Source: JBBQVS01 sp963792705
GTDB taxonomy: Bacteria; Chloroflexota; Ktedonobacteria; Ktedonobacterales; Ktedonobacteraceae
Length of the DNA stretch: 64,000 nucleotides
Direction: 5' to 3'
Assembly (NCBI GenBank): GCA_963792705.1
Contig: CAWBXD010000016.1
Location: 1 to 64,000 of the forward strand
Shown here: piece after piece, positions 60,739 to 64,000 of the stretch
Position numbering within the stretch: position 1 is the first letter of the stretch
Layout of the letters: each line of letters opens with the position of its first letter
The notes under the pieces: model-generated
Told to the model about the DNA's origin: nothing
Databases searched by the model: none
Seen by the model: only the letters and a program-made list of their open reading frames with translations
Program-made: the position numbers and the translations under genes

Positions 60739-61758
60739 TTATTGATTGGGAAGCAAGACTAGTTTTCCTTGCACCTGTGCATGTTCAAGTAACTCATGCG
60801 CTGTTACAATCTCTTCAAGCGGCAAACGCTTGCCAATAATGGGTGCTATCTTGCCTTGCGCGAGCAGGTCCAGAAGCACCCCTAAATCTTCTCGTGTCTG
60901 CTCTGAATGCTTCTTATCCAAGTTATAAATAGCTACACGTTTTCCATTGGGCAGAGCCGACAACAAGGCGATGCGAGACACATGTGGAATCATAAAACGG
61001 ACAACAGCACCTGTGAAGTTGACGCCATCGGGAATTGAGGATAAGCCATACGAGATGAGTTGTCCACCTCTGTGAAGGGCCTGAAAGGACTGAGTGAGAT
61101 GAGCACCACCAATGCCGTCAAAAACCACATCCACCCCGCTCCCTGTCAATGCACGCACTCGCGCTACCACATCCTCTTTTTTATAATCTATAGGGGTTGC
61201 CCCTAACTGTGTGAGAAGTTCCTGCTTAGAAGAAGAGGCAGTTCCATAGACCTGTAGTCCGGCGAGTCTCCCTAATTGAAGGAGAGCAGTTCCAACACCG
61301 CCAGCAGCTCCATAGACAAGAATGCTCTGTCCAGACTTGACTTTCGCTGTGCGATGGAGCAATTGGTAGGCAGTGAGATAGTTCAATGGCAAACAACTTG
61401 CCTCGACGGGATCAACGCCTTCAGGAACAACCACAAGAAAATCTGTTGAGAGACAGATGTATTGGCTATAACTTCCAAAGAACGTAAGTGCAGCCACCAT
61501 CTGCCCTATTGAAAATGCTTTTACACCTGCTCCTACAGCATCAATTACGCCGACCATATCATAGCCGGGTGTATACGGGAGCGGAGGTGCTCCCGGATAG
61601 ATACCACGCCGCATCATCACGTCAGCATAGGCAACGCCCGTTACCAGAATCTTAACTCTCACCTGACCTTCACTTGGCTCAGGGAGATCGTCTTGCACTA
61701 TTTTGAACGCATCTGCTGGTTTCCCAAAGTGTGTGAGCAGCACATGGCTATATTTCAT
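60739..61758 (-). CDS. NADPH:quinone reductase-like MDR family oxidoreductase
   Basis: The 339-residue MDR protein has the GroES-like start (VRVKILVTGVAYADVMMRRGIYP, YTPGYDMVGVIDAVG) and a Rossmann domain with VYGAAGGVGTALLQLGRLAG and Y-x-K-type DYKKEDV. It lacks the structural zinc cysteines and catalytic zinc ligands of alcohol dehydrogenases, as in quinone reductases (QOR). It reduces quinones or enones with NADPH. It converges on the HIBADH-like gene; no terminator is clear between them. Confidence 0.9.
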   Translation of the reverse strand: MKYSHVLLTHFGKPADAFKIVQDDLPEPSEGQVRVKILVTGVAYADVMMRRGIYPGAPPLPYTPGYDMVGVIDAVGAGVKAFSIGQMVAALTFFGSYSQYICLSTDFLVVVPEGVDPVEASCLPLNYLTAYQLLHRTAKVKSGQSILVYGAAGGVGTALLQLGRLAGLQVYGTASSSKQELLTQLGATPIDYKKEDVVARVRALTGSGVDVVFDGIGGAHLTQSFQALHRGGQLISYGLSSIPDGVNFTGAVVRFMIPHVSRIALLSALPNGKRVAIYNLDKKHSEQTREDLGVLLDLLAQGKIAPIIGKRLPLEEIVTAHELLEHAQVQGKLVLLPNQ

Positions 61759-61785
61759 TGCATTCTCCCTATTTCTCTCAGCTTA

Positions 61786-62996
61786 CTAACGAGGGCTACC
61801 AGTGAGTTGATCAATATTTACGGCGGCAGCCATCAGCCGATATCCCTCATCATTAGGATGAATGCCATCGCCGGAATCATATGCTGGATTGAGCACAGCT
61901 TCATTTTCAGGTGAGCATAGTGGTGTGGCAAAATCGAAGACGGCATCAAACCATTGACTTCCTTGCTCACGTATCCGCGTATTGACTTTATGCCATTGTG
62001 CCGCTTGTTCGGAAGAATATCCTCCTGGCAATATTGTCGTACCGAAGACTTTCTGATAGCGAGTTCGTACTTGCCTCACAAGCTGTTGAAAGCTGTCAAT
62101 CAAGGTTTCTCCTGACACGCCAAAGCGCAGGTCATTCGATCCAATATGCACAATCAGATCAGTCGCTCCTGGCTGCTCCAATACATCCCAAGCCAGACGC
62201 TGGCTCCCAGCCTCTCCAAAAGGAGGCGCGGCATCCCTGTTCCCATAAGTTGAGGTACCTCTGAGGAGGTCAACTGATTGCCTGAAATGCCAGCGTTTAA
62301 GACTGACATGAAGCGTGTGCCTCCCGCATCCATGAGTTGACGTGCCAAATAATCGGGCCAACGTCTATTCGCATTGAGTGTCGAGCCAAAGCCATCCGTA
62401 ACCGAAGAGCCAAAGGCCACAACAGCATTGAGTGAAGATGTTGGCAAGACATCTATTCCAGTTATTAGCCAGCAAGACGTGGTCATGAGGTTATAGAAAA
62501 GGAAGGCAGCTTCAGCAGGAACAGAAGTATAATCACCCATGCCTGTCACATACGACGTTTGCTGAGCACTAAGGTGCCCAGTAACGCTTTCTCCTTGCAC
62601 AAGAAAAAAGGTAATAGCTAGATTGGTCAATGCCTCGACCCGTAAGGCAACTGGATCACTGGTCATCTCCTGTCCTGGTTCCAACGTCACCGTCGTTTGC
62701 CCCTCAAACAGCACATCCTTCTTTCCTAATCCCACAACCGGACCACCTAAAGCCTGTCCCACAGAGACCGAACGGAGCGTGACTGGCGCATCTCCATAGC
62801 GATTGGATAAGCGCAGACGGACCTGTTCGCCCCCAGCGTGCAAGTTGACGATCTGCCGCAAAGTACGACCACTCAGATTTGCCGAGAGTAACTGCGAGGG
62901 TGCAGCATACCACGCACCTACCCAACGCGCTTGTGGTGCAGAAGTAACTAATGCAGGATGTTGTTGTTGACTAGCCTTTTCTGTCTCAGAACTCAT
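61786..62996 (-). pseudogene. SGNH/GDSL hydrolase, frameshifted
   Basis: Two frames make one secreted-type SGNH hydrolase. The first (62996 to about 62220) has a beta-rich N-domain and block I with the serine in VAFGSSVTDGFGS and block II NAGISGNQL. The second (to 61786) carries HIGSNDLRFG (block III) and DGIHPNDEGYRL (block V). The break is near 62217 to 62223, at a run of four As. The start at 62996 follows GGAGATAT and overlaps the SDR stop by ATGA. If intact it would be an esterase or acetylhydrolase. A sequencing error in the homopolymer is possible. Confidence 0.85.
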
Positions 62997-63883
62997 GAAT
63001 ATATCTCCTTCAAAATGCTTTTCTCCTCTAAACCAGTTAGTTCCGCGCTCACATGCCATACCTTTTCGGCGGTAGCCTTATCATAGGAAGCTAATGATGA
63101 GCGTACAATCTTCTTGCGAAAGTTCACGTACTTGCCATGCAGCCCTTCCACGTCTGGTGAGGACGCCAGATAGATCGAACTCTGTGCAGCGTGCTCAGGT
63201 GTCAACCATTTTGAGAAGAGAGGAAGAATGAGCCGAATTGCAAGGGGCAGTGGGACAGCTTTAGTTCCTTCAAGAGTACCACCTGGGTCGGCTGCATTGA
63301 TAGTCACATTCGTACCACTCAGGCGACGTGCAAGTTCATATGTGAAAAACACGTTTGCGAGCTTCGCCTGTCTGTAGGCAGACATAAGGCTATAGTCTTT
63401 CTCAGATTGCAGATCATCGAAGTCGATGCGACCGGAACGATGCTGATTTGAATTGACATTCACGATCCGTGCAGGCGCACTCGCATGTAGCAAAGGGAGC
63501 AACAGATTTGTCAGCAGGAAGGGAGACAAGTGGTTCGTCACGAAGGTCGCTTCCAGCCCATCAGCAGTCACCACTCTCTGTGGGTTGACTCCACCTGCAT
63601 TGTTCACAAGCACATGGAGTTGGGGATAGTGAGTGATGATGTACTCGGCCAAACGACGAACCTCAGTAAGATTCGAGAGGTCTGCTTGAAGAAATGAAAT
63701 ATTCGTGTTACCAGTTTTCTGCTGTATGCTCTGCACGGCGGTTGCCCCACGTGTTGCATCCCGACCAACAAGAAGCACCGTAGCTCCAAGTACTGCCAGC
63801 CCATGTGCCGTCTCATAGCCAATACCTTTGGTGCCACCCGTCACGACAGCGATCTTTTCTTGCATATTCCAAATGGTACTCAT
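62993..63883 (-). CDS. SDR family oxidoreductase (retinol dehydrogenase-like)
   Basis: The 296-residue SDR has VTGGTKGIGYETAHGLA, the R-preferring GRDATRG after the first unit, NNAGGVN, a serine in IVNVNSNQHRSG and Y-x-x-x-K in AYRQAKLAN. This is the extended-tail type related to retinol and WW-domain oxidoreductases, likely NADP-linked. The C-terminal part (PLFSKWLTPEHAAQSSIYLAS) is typical of it. The ATG follows AAAGGAAG. It overlaps the SGNH gene by four bases, so both are one operon. Substrate unknown. Confidence 0.9.
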   Translation of the reverse strand: MSTIWNMQEKIAVVTGGTKGIGYETAHGLAVLGATVLLVGRDATRGATAVQSIQQKTGNTNISFLQADLSNLTEVRRLAEYIITHYPQLHVLVNNAGGVNPQRVVTADGLEATFVTNHLSPFLLTNLLLPLLHASAPARIVNVNSNQHRSGRIDFDDLQSEKDYSLMSAYRQAKLANVFFTYELARRLSGTNVTINAADPGGTLEGTKAVPLPLAIRLILPLFSKWLTPEHAAQSSIYLASSPDVEGLHGKYVNFRKKIVRSSLASYDKATAEKVWHVSAELTGLEEKSILKEIYS

Positions 63884-64000
63884 TTTCTATCTTCCTTTCG
63901 ATATTACCCAAGCACTATCATCTCTGCCCTGTTATGTAGACACTACACATTCTTTTGCCCTCCTTTGTTCTTTTTTGGAAGAACATCAACAGGAGAGGAA

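Overview
The window looks like chromosome from a filamentous, soil-type bacterium of the Chloroflexota, most probably class Ktedonobacteria. This is an inference from gene content: HTH-STAND-TPR regulator remnants, a membrane Ser/Thr kinase, two-component kinases, a leucine-degradation cluster, a bacterial DNA topoisomerase IB and moderate G+C. No rRNA or other taxonomic marker was compared with a database.

Left end (1 to about 8.7 kb): the right part of an integrative element (ICE- or phage-like), all on the + strand. It carries a partial membrane protein, a VirB1-like peptidoglycan hydrolase, four tiny membrane peptides, an ECF sigma factor, two related HNH nucleases, a zinc ribbon, a MazG-type pyrophosphohydrolase, a TGT/DpdA-like transglycosylase with an N-terminal zinc finger, an initiator-like winged-helix protein, a frameshifted DnaB helicase, an excisionase and a tyrosine integrase. 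A 13-bp inverted repeat follows the integrase.

About 8.8 to 21.2 kb is patchy: Dps with a Gln-rich partner, a PASTA-less Ser/Thr kinase, NDH-2, topoisomerase IB, a Gln/Asn-rich repeat protein and two histidine kinases. Decayed genes lie among them: the C-terminus of a Wadjet JetC-like ATPase, an NTF2-like tail and an unknown remnant. At the edge, a tandem pair of I-Ssp6803I-type PD-(D/E)XK endonuclease genes (the first broken) abuts a CAT-anticodon tRNA.

About 21.2 to 42.7 kb is mostly core: a 2-oxoacid:ferredoxin oxidoreductase pair behind a structured leader, a P450/SDR pair, a DUF4032 kinase-like protein, recA with a promoter, LexA-like site and hairpin-bridged Shine-Dalgarno, then recR-ebfC-dnaX with the large SRP RNA upstream, mtnP, tyrS, Hsp20, a MetH-N/MTHFR fusion, a DUF255 thioredoxin-like protein and an MFS transporter.

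About 42.8 to 64 kb: hydantoinase/oxoprolinase A and B, a DUF1801 protein, a broken STAND regulator, infC with a possible ATC start, an S41 peptidase lacking the expected lysine, a 114-bp MITE-like inverted repeat, glmU-CNNM-HMG-CoA lyase, tRNA-Gln, then a leucine-catabolism operon (MCC beta, enoyl-CoA hydratase, MCC alpha, 3-hydroxyisobutyrate-dehydrogenase-like). HMG-CoA lyase, the next step of that pathway, sits just across tRNA-Gln on the other strand. A quinone oxidoreductase, a frameshifted SGNH hydrolase and an SDR close the window. Several terminators are long, nearly perfect symmetrical hairpins.
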